From contig DDRA01000077.1 of NCBI GenBank assembly GCA_002343545.1, positions 9,964-16,623 on the forward strand: 6,660 bases of DNA, written 5' to 3'. The stretch is from Bacteriovoracaceae bacterium UBA2428 (GTDB taxonomy: Bacteria > Bdellovibrionota > UBA2428). The position numbers and the translations under genes are program-made. How positions within the stretch are numbered: position 1 is the stretch's first letter; each line of letters starts with the position of its first letter. Below, piece by piece: positions 1 through 6,408 of the stretch. The notes beneath the pieces were generated by a model. It ran no database searches. It was given only the letters and a program-made list of their open reading frames with translations, and had not been told where the DNA came from.

Positions 1-332
1 GCGCTCGGGTGGAAACGCTCGGGCTCAAGGAGTTCACCGTCGGGACGAAGGAGGGCGCGCAGATCGGTCTGGCCAAGATCGACGAGGCGATCCAACGCGT
101 TTCGGCGACGCGCGCCGACTTCGGCGCCTTGCAGAACCGTCTGGGCGCGACGATCAATAACCTCGGCATCAGCGTCGAGAACTTGAGCGCCGCGAACTCG
201 CGTATCCGTGACGCCGACATGGCGACGGAAGTCGCCGAGATGACCCGGAACAACATTATGTTGACGGCCGGCGTTTCGGTCTTGGGCCAAGCGAACTCGA
301 CGAACCAAATGGCGTTGAAGCTGCTCGGCTAG
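1..332 (+). CDS. Flagellin, C-terminal part (5' end lies outside the window)
   Basis: This is the C-terminal part of a flagellin, the secreted protein that polymerises into the flagellar filament. The frame is open from base 3 and ends with TAG at 330-332. The GTG at base 9 is an internal valine codon, not a start. The visible residues match the conserved flagellin C-terminal (D0/D1) helical domain: an alanine-rich helix with RLGATINNL, then SAANSRIRDADMATEVAEM, and a tail ending in the typical GVSVLGQANSTNQMALKLLG. This domain is needed for export and for coiled-coil packing in the filament core. The gene therefore runs in from the left, with the variable outer domain missing here. The predicted terminator at 466-504 could end its transcript. 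The family call is secure; which flagellin paralogue it is cannot be told. Confidence 0.95.
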   Translation, partial: ARVETLGLKEFTVGTKEGAQIGLAKIDEAIQRVSATRADFGALQNRLGATINNLGISVENLSAANSRIRDADMATEVAEMTRNNIMLTAGVSVLGQANSTNQMALKLLG

Positions 333-465
333 AGGTTCCTGAATTTCGTAAAAAATCTCGGTAGGCCACGGGGTCGCCGAGTAAGACGCGCAGGTTGATG
401 AAGCTGGCTCGACGACGAAATTCGTCGCGGGCCGAGGCGAATGACTTGAGCGGTCTCTGGGGGGT

Positions 466-504
466 GGTCCGCCTCTTTCCCACCGAGGGAGGCGGATCGT
501 TTTT
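466..504 (+). terminator. Rho-independent terminator after flagellin
   Basis: TCCGCCTC at 468-475 pairs perfectly with GAGGCGGA at 489-496. The stem can be extended outward by a G-T wobble (467/497) and a G-C pair (466/498). The loop is about 13 bases, and a run of five T follows at 500-504. It sits about 135 bases past the flagellin stop and upstream of the next promoter-like element, so it probably ends the flagellin transcript. Confidence 0.7.
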
Positions 505-512
505 GTTGGCGG

Positions 513-554
513 CTTTCCCAAGCGGGGAAGGCGGCCCTATTGGCGTTTCCCCGC
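513..554 (+). promoter_or_regulatory. Two mutually exclusive hairpins downstream of the terminator
   Basis: CTTTCCC at 513-519 can pair with GGGGAAG at 524-530, giving seven pairs with one wobble and a four-base loop. The same right arm can instead be used by GCGGGGAA at 522-529, which pairs perfectly over eight bases with TTCCCCGC at 547-554. A small inner GCC/GGC stem (534-536 with 542-544) could add to the second structure. The two folds cannot coexist. Neither is followed by a T-tract. Whether this is a regulatory switch or a by-product of GC-rich sequence cannot be decided from one sequence. Confidence 0.3.
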
Positions 555-631
555 GCCGTTCCCACGCTTCCGTACCCGGAACGGAACAGATCGGTCAAAT
601 TTCCGCTCTCCGCCCCGCGCCATCGCTCCCC

Positions 632-637
632 TATAAT
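632..637 (+). promoter_or_regulatory. -10 box TATAAT of a probable leaderless promoter
   Basis: A perfect TATAAT lies at 632-637, and exactly six bases separate it from the ATG at 644. A start of transcription about seven bases after the box would fall on that ATG, giving a leaderless mRNA. No purine-rich Shine-Dalgarno sequence precedes the ATG, which fits. I see no good -35 hexamer at 16-18 bp spacing. This element would drive the three-gene operon. Confidence 0.5.
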
Positions 638-643
638 CGACCC

Positions 644-1825
644 ATGCCTTTGATTGTGCGCGCACGCCGTTTCGTCTGGGGAAGGGCCTGCCTCGTGGCC
701 GGCCTCGCTTCGACCGCGTCCCTCGCGGCCGAGGTCGACAACTTCACGCCTCGCCTGCACGACAAAACGCAGAAGGCCGCCGGCAAGGCGCCGCTTTCGG
801 ACGCGTCTGCCGTGTTGAACGGCGAAGTGAATCGCCTCATCGCCGACGCGGTCGCGACCGTGAACAAGGCCAACTTCATGCGCAACCGGGGCCGCATCCG
901 CTGCGACGTGCGCGAGCAAGTCGAGGCGGCCGAGAGCGAGATCATCGAGGAATTCCTGCGCAAGTCCGGCGGACAACTCGTCGCCGGCTACGAAGCGTGG
1001 GTGGACGAAACGCCCGTGCTCGAGGCGTCGCGCCTGTCGAGTCCGGACGGCGGGGTCTACCGTCACCGGGGCGTCTTCAATAGTGTCACGCGCCTCTTCG
1101 AAGGACCCTTCCAGTTCGCGCGCATCTCCTCGACCGTAAAGATCGGCGAGCACTACATCGGTAGCGACAAGCTCGGGCACTTCTTCTCGCACGGCTGGGA
1201 TTACTACCGAAGCTACCGCGAAGAGATCAAGCGCGGGGCCGAGGCGCTCGGCCCCCCGAGCCGGCAAGGCGAGTACGGGAAGGTCCTGCGCTACGCCGAC
1301 GAGCAGGCCGCCAAGATCGGCGTCGCCCAAGAAGAGGGTTCCTACGGGCAAGGCGGCACGGGCGTCTATTCCTACGGCGATCTGAACGCGAACTACCAGG
1401 GCATGCGCTTCTGGGCGGACTTCATCCACGGAGATCGCCCCTTCGTGACCTGCGACGGCGGCGTCTGGAAGGTCACCGCTCGCGCCTTCGATTGGAACGA
1501 TTACGTCAGCGCGGCCATGGACGAAGGCGTGAACTGCAGCCGCTACGAAGGGAACACGGGCTACGCCGTCCGTAAGCACGTCGCCGAGCTGGGCCTCACG
1601 CCCGCGGGGCAGGCGTGGTGCCCCGTCGAGAAAGACGGATGCGAGAAACTCCGCGACGTCCCCTACGAATGGATGGTGACGCCGGTCTGCCAAGCGATTT
1701 GGCGTAGCTTCCGCGTCCAAGCCGAGCCCGAACGCGAACCTTCTTCCCTCTCGAAACCGAGTCTGCTCAAGAGCAACGCGAAAAGTTTACCGTCGTACCC
1801 GCACAGGAAAGGAAAACTCCAATGA
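644..1825 (+). CDS. Exported Cys-rich protein of unknown function, paralogue of the 3183-4286 product
   Basis: I do not recognise this 393-residue protein. It starts with a signal peptide: basic residues RARR at 6-9, a hydrophobic core, and a likely cleavage at ASLA|AEVDN near residue 28. It is therefore probably periplasmic or secreted. It aligns along its whole length with the product of 3183-4286. Shared blocks are AEVDN right after cleavage, LSDASAVLN (51-59), GSDKLGHFFSH (173-183), YSYGDLNAN with GMRFW (242-257), a C-DG-x-W-x-V block near 270-277, DYVSAAMDEGVNCS (286-299), CPVEKDGC (326-333) and VTPVC (345-349). Mature cysteines 87, 270, 298, 326, 333 and 349 all have counterparts, which suggests three disulfides. 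D175, H179 and H183 could form a metal or catalytic site, but that is a guess. The start at 644 was chosen for the signal peptide and the TATAAT just before it. The last bases carry the ribosome binding site of the next gene, which overlaps by ATGA. Confidence 0.85.
   Translation: MPLIVRARRFVWGRACLVAGLASTASLAAEVDNFTPRLHDKTQKAAGKAPLSDASAVLNGEVNRLIADAVATVNKANFMRNRGRIRCDVREQVEAAESEIIEEFLRKSGGQLVAGYEAWVDETPVLEASRLSSPDGGVYRHRGVFNSVTRLFEGPFQFARISSTVKIGEHYIGSDKLGHFFSHGWDYYRSYREEIKRGAEALGPPSRQGEYGKVLRYADEQAAKIGVAQEEGSYGQGGTGVYSYGDLNANYQGMRFWADFIHGDRPFVTCDGGVWKVTARAFDWNDYVSAAMDEGVNCSRYEGNTGYAVRKHVAELGLTPAGQAWCPVEKDGCEKLRDVPYEWMVTPVCQAIWRSFRVQAEPEREPSSLSKPSLLKSNAKSLPSYPHRKGKLQ
1805..1814 (+). promoter_or_regulatory. 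Shine-Dalgarno sequence for the glycosyltransferase gene
   Basis: The purine run AGGAAAGGAA lies at 1805-1814 inside the 3' end of the preceding gene. It is well placed for the ATG at 1822 or the second ATG at 1825. It is the clearest ribosome binding site in the operon and supports translation of the middle gene both on its own and by coupling. Confidence 0.7.
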
Positions 1826-3186
1826 TGAAGGGCCTTCGTTCTCTGCGTTTCCGCGCGCTCGCGCTCGGCGCCGTTTTTCTCTCGACCCTGGGCGCTTTCG
1901 CGCAGCCCAAGGAGACGATCGTCGTGATCCACGGCTCGGTGGGGAAGGGGCACACGACGGCGGCCGAAGTGGCGGCGGATCTCGCGCGTAAGCGCAATCC
2001 CAACGCCGAAGTCATCCTGATCGACCTTCTCGACTTCGTGCCCGAGAAAGAGCGCGAGCTCATGCTTCGCATCTACGACGCGCTCACGCAGGGGCGGCCC
2101 GACCTCTACGACGATTCCTTCTTCGATTGGCTCGACCAGGGTCGGCACGTCGCTTCCATCGGCGATCTCCCGCTCACGTCGAACTACCGCCCGCAGAAAG
2201 TCCTCGAGAAGCTCAAATCGCTCAAGCCGGACATGGTGCTCACGACTTTCCCGTCGGCCGCGCAAGTCATGGCGAAGCTGCGCGGGCAGGGGCACTTCAC
2301 CGATATTCCCGTGGGCTGGGTTCACACCGACCTCGTCGACGAAACCGGCTTCGCCCGTTTTGCGCTTGAGCTCGACATGGCCTTCGTGGGCGCGCCCGAG
2401 ATCCGCGACTCCTGGATCCGCCGGGGCGTCCCCGCCGACCGCGTCACGGCCAGCGGCATGCCGATTTCCGATACCGTTCGGCATCAGCAGCCCGAAGAAG
2501 CCATCGAAGCGATTCGGCAGAAGTACGGCATCAAGAAGAACGTGCGGACCGTGCTCATCTCGAGCGGATCGAACGGCGTGGGGGACTACCCCCTCATGGT
2601 CAAGCAACTCGCCGCGCAGTTCCCGAACGAAGAGCTTCAGATCATTTCCGTTTCGGGTCGTCACCCGACCCACTTCTCGAACTTGGCCGCGCTCAAACTG
2701 CCCGACAACGTCAACCTCGTAAACGTGAAGGGGCTCATTCCCCCGGCGGATCTGCTCGGCATGATGCAGATGGCGGACGGGGTCATCGGCAAGACGGGCG
2801 GGCTCACGCCGATGGAACTCTTCATCCGTTCGACCGCGAGCAAGGACGGCAAGGCCCTCGTGCTGCTCGACGTGAACGGCGGCCAGGAGCGTCCGAACGC
2901 GGATTACTTCCGCGCGAAAGGACTCGCCGTCATCACCAAGGACGAAGGCGCCGTCGGCAAAGAGATGGCTTCGCTCCTCTCCGACGCCGAACGTCTGAAC
3001 CACATGGTCGAGGCCCAGCGTGAGTTCGTGAAGAACATCAAGCCGGATCTCGTCGCGGACTGGATGACCTCCAAGCCGAGCGCGAAGCCTCGTCTTAACG
3101 TCGAGCTCAGCCACGTCGGTGACTACCCGGCGCCGCAAGGTCTCGTTTGGGACTGCTTGCGCGTCATGCGCTGGTCGCTGCGATGA
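1822..3186 (+). CDS. Exported MGDG synthase/UgtP/MurG-like glycosyltransferase
   Basis: The 454-residue product has the two-domain GT-B layout of the MGDG synthase, UgtP and MurG group, whose members move a sugar from a nucleotide sugar to a lipid at the cytoplasmic face of the membrane. The N-terminal domain has the glycine-rich acceptor loop HGSVGKGHTTAA (37-48). SGMPISDTVR (211-220) marks the domain junction. The C-terminal domain has ISSGSNGVGD (246-255), GKTGGLT with E332 (323-332), and GQER-x-NADYF (354-363) followed by GLAVI. These match the donor-site motifs of the family. The odd point is the N-terminus: residues 1-28 form a signal peptide (K3, R6, R9, R11, hydrophobic core ALALGAVFL, cleavage near AFA|QP). 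The enzyme fold begins only at about residue 32, and no later in-frame start would keep the first strand. The enzyme thus appears to be exported. It overlaps both paralogous neighbours by ATGA, so it likely acts with them. Substrate unknown. Confidence 0.85.
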   Translation: MMKGLRSLRFRALALGAVFLSTLGAFAQPKETIVVIHGSVGKGHTTAAEVAADLARKRNPNAEVILIDLLDFVPEKERELMLRIYDALTQGRPDLYDDSFFDWLDQGRHVASIGDLPLTSNYRPQKVLEKLKSLKPDMVLTTFPSAAQVMAKLRGQGHFTDIPVGWVHTDLVDETGFARFALELDMAFVGAPEIRDSWIRRGVPADRVTASGMPISDTVRHQQPEEAIEAIRQKYGIKKNVRTVLISSGSNGVGDYPLMVKQLAAQFPNEELQIISVSGRHPTHFSNLAALKLPDNVNLVNVKGLIPPADLLGMMQMADGVIGKTGGLTPMELFIRSTASKDGKALVLLDVNGGQERPNADYFRAKGLAVITKDEGAVGKEMASLLSDAERLNHMVEAQREFVKNIKPDLVADWMTSKPSAKPRLNVELSHVGDYPAPQGLVWDCLRVMRWSLR

Positions 3187-4286
3187 AGCGACGCGCGGGC
3201 GTGCTCGTTCTGTGCGCGGGCGCGTTCCACGCGTCGGCCGCCGAGGTCGATAACATCACCGCGCGCTGGATCGACGAGGTCAAGTACAAGGATCAACCCG
3301 AGCGGCGTCTGCCCGACGCGAGCGCGGTGCTGAACGCGGAAGTGCGGCGCCGGCTGGCCGAAGCCGTGGCCGCGCGGAACGCCGCGCTCGACGCGGCGAA
3401 GCCGAAGCGCGACCAGGCTCCGCCCAGCTGTGGGCACGCCGCCGAGCGCGAAGCCATGGAGCAAGCCCTCCTGGAGCGCTTCCGCGGTGGCGCGCTGATG
3501 TCGAACTTCCGCGGAGAGTTCGAAGCGTGGGCCGAGAAGAGCGACGAGCTCAAGGACTACCGACGCGTCATTCCCTACGAAGAGACGATCTACCGCGACT
3601 CGAAGCTGCTCTCGGCGCCCGCCCTGGCCGTCACCGGTCTGCTCGGATCGTCGTTGCGCGTGGGCGACTATTACGTCGGGTCCGACAAGTTCGGTCACTT
3701 CTTTACGCACGGACATCGCTACCAGATGAGCTACCGGAACTTCTACGATCCGGAGAAGGATCAGACGCCCGGCCAGCTCGGCCGCGTGCTGAAGGCCCGT
3801 CGCGCGGAACGCGCGGTCGGCCGAAAAAGCGAGTCTGGACCGTGGGGACTCTACTCCACGGCGACCTATTCCTACGCCGACATGAACGCGAACGCGAAGG
3901 GACGCTACTTCTGGGATAGAGTCCTGCCCGATCCGAAGGGCGCCGATCGCGCGCCGCCTTACCTCGAGTGCTCGGACGGGCGCTGGCGAGTCTCCGAGAC
4001 GTCGACCTTCCAGCTTCAGGACTACGTCACGGCGGCCTGGGACGAGTCGATCAACTGCAGTTCCTTCAAGGAAGCGGCCGCGCTTCGCATCGAAAAGCGG
4101 GTCCGCGAACTTTACGGGGCTTCCGAAGGTCCTGCGTGTCCCGTCGTGAAGAACGGATGCGAGCCGTTGAAAGACGTGCCCTCGCTGGACATGGTCACGC
4201 CCGTCTGCCGAGACTTCGTGGCGGCCTCGGCCGCTTCAGCGCCAGGTCCGCAGGTAAGTCCAGAAGCCGACGCTGATGGCGAGTGA
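3183..4286 (+). CDS. Exported Cys-rich protein of unknown function, paralogue of the 644-1825 product
   Basis: This 367-residue protein is a diverged copy of the first operon gene's product, and I recognise no named domain. It has a signal peptide (MKRR, then GVLVLCAGAF, cleavage near ASA|AEVDN at residue 19). C11 does not fit a lipobox because leucine precedes it. Shared blocks are LPDASAVLN (43-51), GSDKFGHFFTH (166-176), YSYADMNAN with GRYFW (229-244), a CSDGRWRV block (263-270), DYVTAAWDESINCS (280-293), CPVVKNGC (319-326) and VTPVC (338-342). Mature cysteines 83, 263, 292, 319, 326 and 342 match those of the paralogue. D168, H172 and H176 sit in the most conserved block. The ATG at 3183 overlaps the previous stop and has no Shine-Dalgarno, so translation probably depends on reinitiation. 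A TTG at 3147 with AAGG upstream is a less likely start, adding 12 residues before the signal peptide. The 3' end overlaps the opposing ubiB gene by 51 bp. Confidence 0.83.
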   Translation: MKRRAGVLVLCAGAFHASAAEVDNITARWIDEVKYKDQPERRLPDASAVLNAEVRRRLAEAVAARNAALDAAKPKRDQAPPSCGHAAEREAMEQALLERFRGGALMSNFRGEFEAWAEKSDELKDYRRVIPYEETIYRDSKLLSAPALAVTGLLGSSLRVGDYYVGSDKFGHFFTHGHRYQMSYRNFYDPEKDQTPGQLGRVLKARRAERAVGRKSESGPWGLYSTATYSYADMNANAKGRYFWDRVLPDPKGADRAPPYLECSDGRWRVSETSTFQLQDYVTAAWDESINCSSFKEAAALRIEKRVRELYGASEGPACPVVKNGCEPLKDVPSLDMVTPVCRDFVAASAASAPGPQVSPEADADGE

Positions 4287-5903
4287 CCACGCCGTGATGA
4301 GCAGCCAGAAGGGCTGCCCACCGGCGACGGTCAGCCAGGTCGAACACACGATGAGACTACTCGCGAGGATGGCGAGCGCGACCTTCGTCGTGGCTTGCGC
4401 CTGTCGACGGGCGTAGCGCTCGAGGTCCTCGAGTCGCAAATTCAAACGCAGCTCGCCGCTTTCGAGTTGACGCAGGCTTTCGCCCAATTGCCGGGGCGCG
4501 CTCCGCAGCAGCCGCGAAACGTCGCGGCTCGCGAAGAGGGCCTCCTTGCCCAGGCGCGCGGGCTCGAAGCGATCCTTGAAGAGAACGCGCGCGTACTTCG
4601 AAGCGGCCCCCACGAGGTCGAAATCGGGGTCGAGCGCGCGGCCGATTCCCTCGAGCGTCATGATCGACTTGAAGACGAGCACGAGGTCGCGCGGCAGCGA
4701 GACGTGGTAGCGGAAGGCGACGCGCGTGGACTCCATGAGGACCTTGCCGGCCGGGATCTCGGAGAGCGGCAGGCCGTGGTAGGGGCTCATGATCTGCGCG
4801 ACTTCGCGCTGGATGCGCTCGATGTTCGAAGTGCTGCGCGAGCCTTCGAAAGCGGGGCTCAGGTCGAGGTACTCGAGGATGAGCGCGTCGTAGTCCTCGG
4901 CCAGCATGGCGAGGAACATATTCACGATGGCGTCTTTGGAGCGCACGGAGAGTCGCCCGACCGAGCCGAAGTCGATGAGTCCCATGCGCCCGTCGGGCAG
5001 CGCCATGAGGTTACCGGCGTGCGGATCCGCGTGGAAGAGACCGTCGCGCATGACGCTCTGGAAGAAGTGGTCGATGCCTTGGCGGAGTAGCTCGCGCGGA
5101 TCCACGCCCATCGCGCGCACGGCCTCCAGGTCGCTCAGCTTGACGCCCCGGATACGCTCCATCGTAAGAACGCGGTCCGAGGAAAGATCCCCGTAGACCT
5201 TGGGGATGACGAGAAAGCTCGATCCTGCGAAGTTCTCGCGGAAACGGCGGATATTCGTCGCCTCCATGCGGAAGTCCGTTTCCTCGAGCAAGGTACGTTT
5301 GAACTCGAGCACGATCTGCTGCGGGCGGAAGGGCCGGAGTTCCTCGATGTAGCGTTCGAGGAGCTGCGCGAGCAGTTCGACGATCTCGAGATCCTGCGAA
5401 AGCTGACGATCGACGTCGGGCTTGCGGATCTTCACGACGACGTCGTCGCCCTCGAGCGTCCGCGCGGCGTGCACCTGCGCGATGCTCGCCGTGGCGAGCG
5501 GTTCCGTGTCAAAGCTCGAGAAGCAGTCGCCGAGCTTGCGTCCGAGCTCGGCTTCGAGGATCGGCTGCAAGATCGCGAAGGGTAGTGGCGGGGCGTGGTC
5601 TTGGAGCTTCTCGAACTCGCGCACGAAGTCGGCCGGCACGAGATCGGGGCGGCCGCCCAACACCTGGCCGACTTTGATGAACGTCGGACCCAACTGCTCC
5701 ATGAGCCGGCGCAAACGCTCCGGCGTCGGCGAAGTCGCATCGGTCTCGGAAGCGCTCGCGCGGCCGGGCAAGAACGTGGCGAGCCCCGTACGCTCAACCA
5801 CGGTCCCGAAGCCGAAACGGGTCATGGCCGCCACGATCTCGCTCATGCGACCGACATTCTTGACGGCACGGCGAACGGTCTCGGCACGGCTCAGCAGCGA
5901 CAT
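4236..5903 (-). CDS. ubiB: UbiB/ABC1 (AarF) atypical kinase, membrane anchored
   Basis: The 555-residue product is a complete UbiB/ABC1 family protein, a kinase-like ATPase that supports isoprenoid quinone production at the membrane. Motifs in order: the family-specific KxGQ block FIKVGQVLGGRPDLVP (75-90), whose lysine reaches into the active site; the alanine-rich nucleotide loop ATASIAQVHAA (137-147); VVVKIRKP with ATP-binding lysine 158; ETDFRMEATN (208-217); the catalytic loop HADPHAGNL (291-299, D293 and N298); and the metal-binding DFG at 311-313. Two hydrophobic helices at the C-terminus (about 513-532 and 534-552) anchor it, as is usual in this family. All key residues are present, so it should be functional. 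The start at 5903 gives the normal N-terminus. No strong Shine-Dalgarno precedes it. The gene is convergent with the operon on its left and divergent from the HTH gene on its right. Whether it serves ubiquinone or menaquinone cannot be told here. Confidence 0.93.
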   Translation of the reverse strand: MSLLSRAETVRRAVKNVGRMSEIVAAMTRFGFGTVVERTGLATFLPGRASASETDATSPTPERLRRLMEQLGPTFIKVGQVLGGRPDLVPADFVREFEKLQDHAPPLPFAILQPILEAELGRKLGDCFSSFDTEPLATASIAQVHAARTLEGDDVVVKIRKPDVDRQLSQDLEIVELLAQLLERYIEELRPFRPQQIVLEFKRTLLEETDFRMEATNIRRFRENFAGSSFLVIPKVYGDLSSDRVLTMERIRGVKLSDLEAVRAMGVDPRELLRQGIDHFFQSVMRDGLFHADPHAGNLMALPDGRMGLIDFGSVGRLSVRSKDAIVNMFLAMLAEDYDALILEYLDLSPAFEGSRSTSNIERIQREVAQIMSPYHGLPLSEIPAGKVLMESTRVAFRYHVSLPRDLVLVFKSIMTLEGIGRALDPDFDLVGAASKYARVLFKDRFEPARLGKEALFASRDVSRLLRSAPRQLGESLRQLESGELRLNLRLEDLERYARRQAQATTKVALAILASSLIVCSTWLTVAGGQPFWLLITAWSLAISVGFWTYLRTWR

Positions 5904-5909
5904 GGCACA

Positions 5910-5915
5910 AATCTA
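5910..5915 (-). promoter_or_regulatory. Possible extended -10 element of ubiB
   Basis: Read on the - strand, TGC-TAGATT precedes the ubiB ATG. TAGATT matches four of six TATAAT positions and has the TG of an extended -10 box. It is separated from the ATG by exactly six bases, the same geometry as the TATAAT before the gene at 644. No -35 hexamer is obvious. This would again give a leaderless or nearly leaderless transcript. Confidence 0.3.
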
Positions 5916-5929
5916 GCACGGCTTTAACC

Positions 5930-6334
5930 ATGTTTCCCACGACTCCCCCCTTAACCCTGAGCAAAGAAGACTCCGAGAAGCTCGAGCGCATCGCCCGCGA
6001 TCGGAGCTCCGACCCCCGACTCGCCAAACGCTGTTGGGTCATCCTCATGGCCGCCGAAGGCATCTCGAGCCACGCGATCTCCCAAACCGTGGAGGTCAGC
6101 CGTCCAACCGTTCTAAAATGGCGGGCTTTGTACGAGTCCGAGGGGCTTTCCTCCGTTCTCTCCCCAAGGATTCCTCGTCTCGGGCGCCCCTCGCGCCGCC
6201 CGCCCGAAGAAACCGAGCGGCTCGCCGAGCGGGCGCGTCAGCTCGCGAAAAAACACGGGATTTCCATGCGCGAGACCGCTCGTATTTTGAAGTGCAGTAA
6301 GTCGACCCTGCACCGTATCTTATCGTCGACGTGA
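5930..6334 (+). CDS. Solo paired-like HTH protein, DNA-binding half of an IS630-type transposase
   Basis: This 134-residue protein matches the N-terminal DNA-binding region of IS630/Tc1-mariner transposases and nothing more. LTLSKEDSEKLERIARDR (8-25) and RLAKRCWVILMAAEGIS (30-46) follow the usual IS630 opening. The first helix-turn-helix is about 46-66 (ISQTVEVSRPTVLKW at 50-64). A linker has a GRP core (85-87), resembling the AT-hook-like GRPR link between the PAI and RED subdomains. A second helix-turn-helix spans about 112-131 (ETARILKCSKSTLHRIL at 115-131). The frame then stops with TGA, and no DDE catalytic domain follows in any frame up to the window end. It may be orfA of a split element that lost orfB, a relic, or a domesticated DNA-binding protein. 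No Shine-Dalgarno precedes the ATG. The inverted repeat array starts seven bases after the stop. Confidence 0.8.
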   Translation: MFPTTPPLTLSKEDSEKLERIARDRSSDPRLAKRCWVILMAAEGISSHAISQTVEVSRPTVLKWRALYESEGLSSVLSPRIPRLGRPSRRPPEETERLAERARQLAKKHGISMRETARILKCSKSTLHRILSST

Positions 6335-6342
6335 GGCTGAAG

Positions 6343-6370
6343 TTGTCCCGGAATGGCTTTACAACTTTTT
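6343..6370 (+). repeat. Repeat copy 1 (also a possible terminator of the HTH gene)
   Basis: TTGTCCCG at 6343-6350, TTTACAA at 6358-6364, then CTTTTT. AGTTGT (6341-6346) can pair with ACAACT (6361-6366) across a 14-base loop and is followed by T residues. This copy could therefore also work as a weak terminator just after the HTH gene stop. Confidence 0.75.
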
Positions 6371-6408
6371 CGGGGCTGGTTTTTTGGGCGGCCGAAAGTG
6401 AGCCGGAT

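Larger units (their letters stand above)
333..643. other. Intergenic stretch between flagellin and the three-gene operon
   Basis: I see no credible gene in these 311 bases. The frame of the next gene is open back to 395, but the residues before 644 look nothing like the mature family or a signal peptide, and the predicted terminator lies inside that extension. The stretch holds a hairpin plus T-tract terminator (466-504), two competing hairpins (513-554) and a TATAAT element (632-637). These are annotated separately. Confidence 0.7.

Noticed and set aside
395..643. Upstream extension of the first operon gene to a start at 395.
   Set aside because: The extension would bury the signal peptide, contains the predicted terminator, and has no counterpart in the paralogue.
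329..3138. Long - strand open frames opposite the operon (329-1720 and 1663-3138).
   Set aside because: They mirror real, motif-bearing + strand genes. Their composition is typical of antisense frames in GC-rich DNA (R, V, D, E, L rich without motifs), and they have no recognisable domains.
4395..5090. A 231-residue + strand open frame inside ubiB.
   Set aside because: It is antisense to the conserved UbiB kinase domain and shows no domain of its own.
5903..5917. Sigma-54-like site TGGCAC-N5-TAGC upstream of the HTH gene.
   Set aside because: The spacing fits, but TAGC differs from TTGC, the first part overlaps the ubiB start codon, and no enhancer-binding protein or regulon context supports it. 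Chance is likely.
5921..5936. Possible sixth, decayed repeat copy upstream of the HTH gene (GGCTTTA then TTTCC), which would make a left end of a mobile element.
   Set aside because: Only the seven-base GGCTTTA agrees well with copies 1 and 4. The GTCCC block is missing at the right distance.
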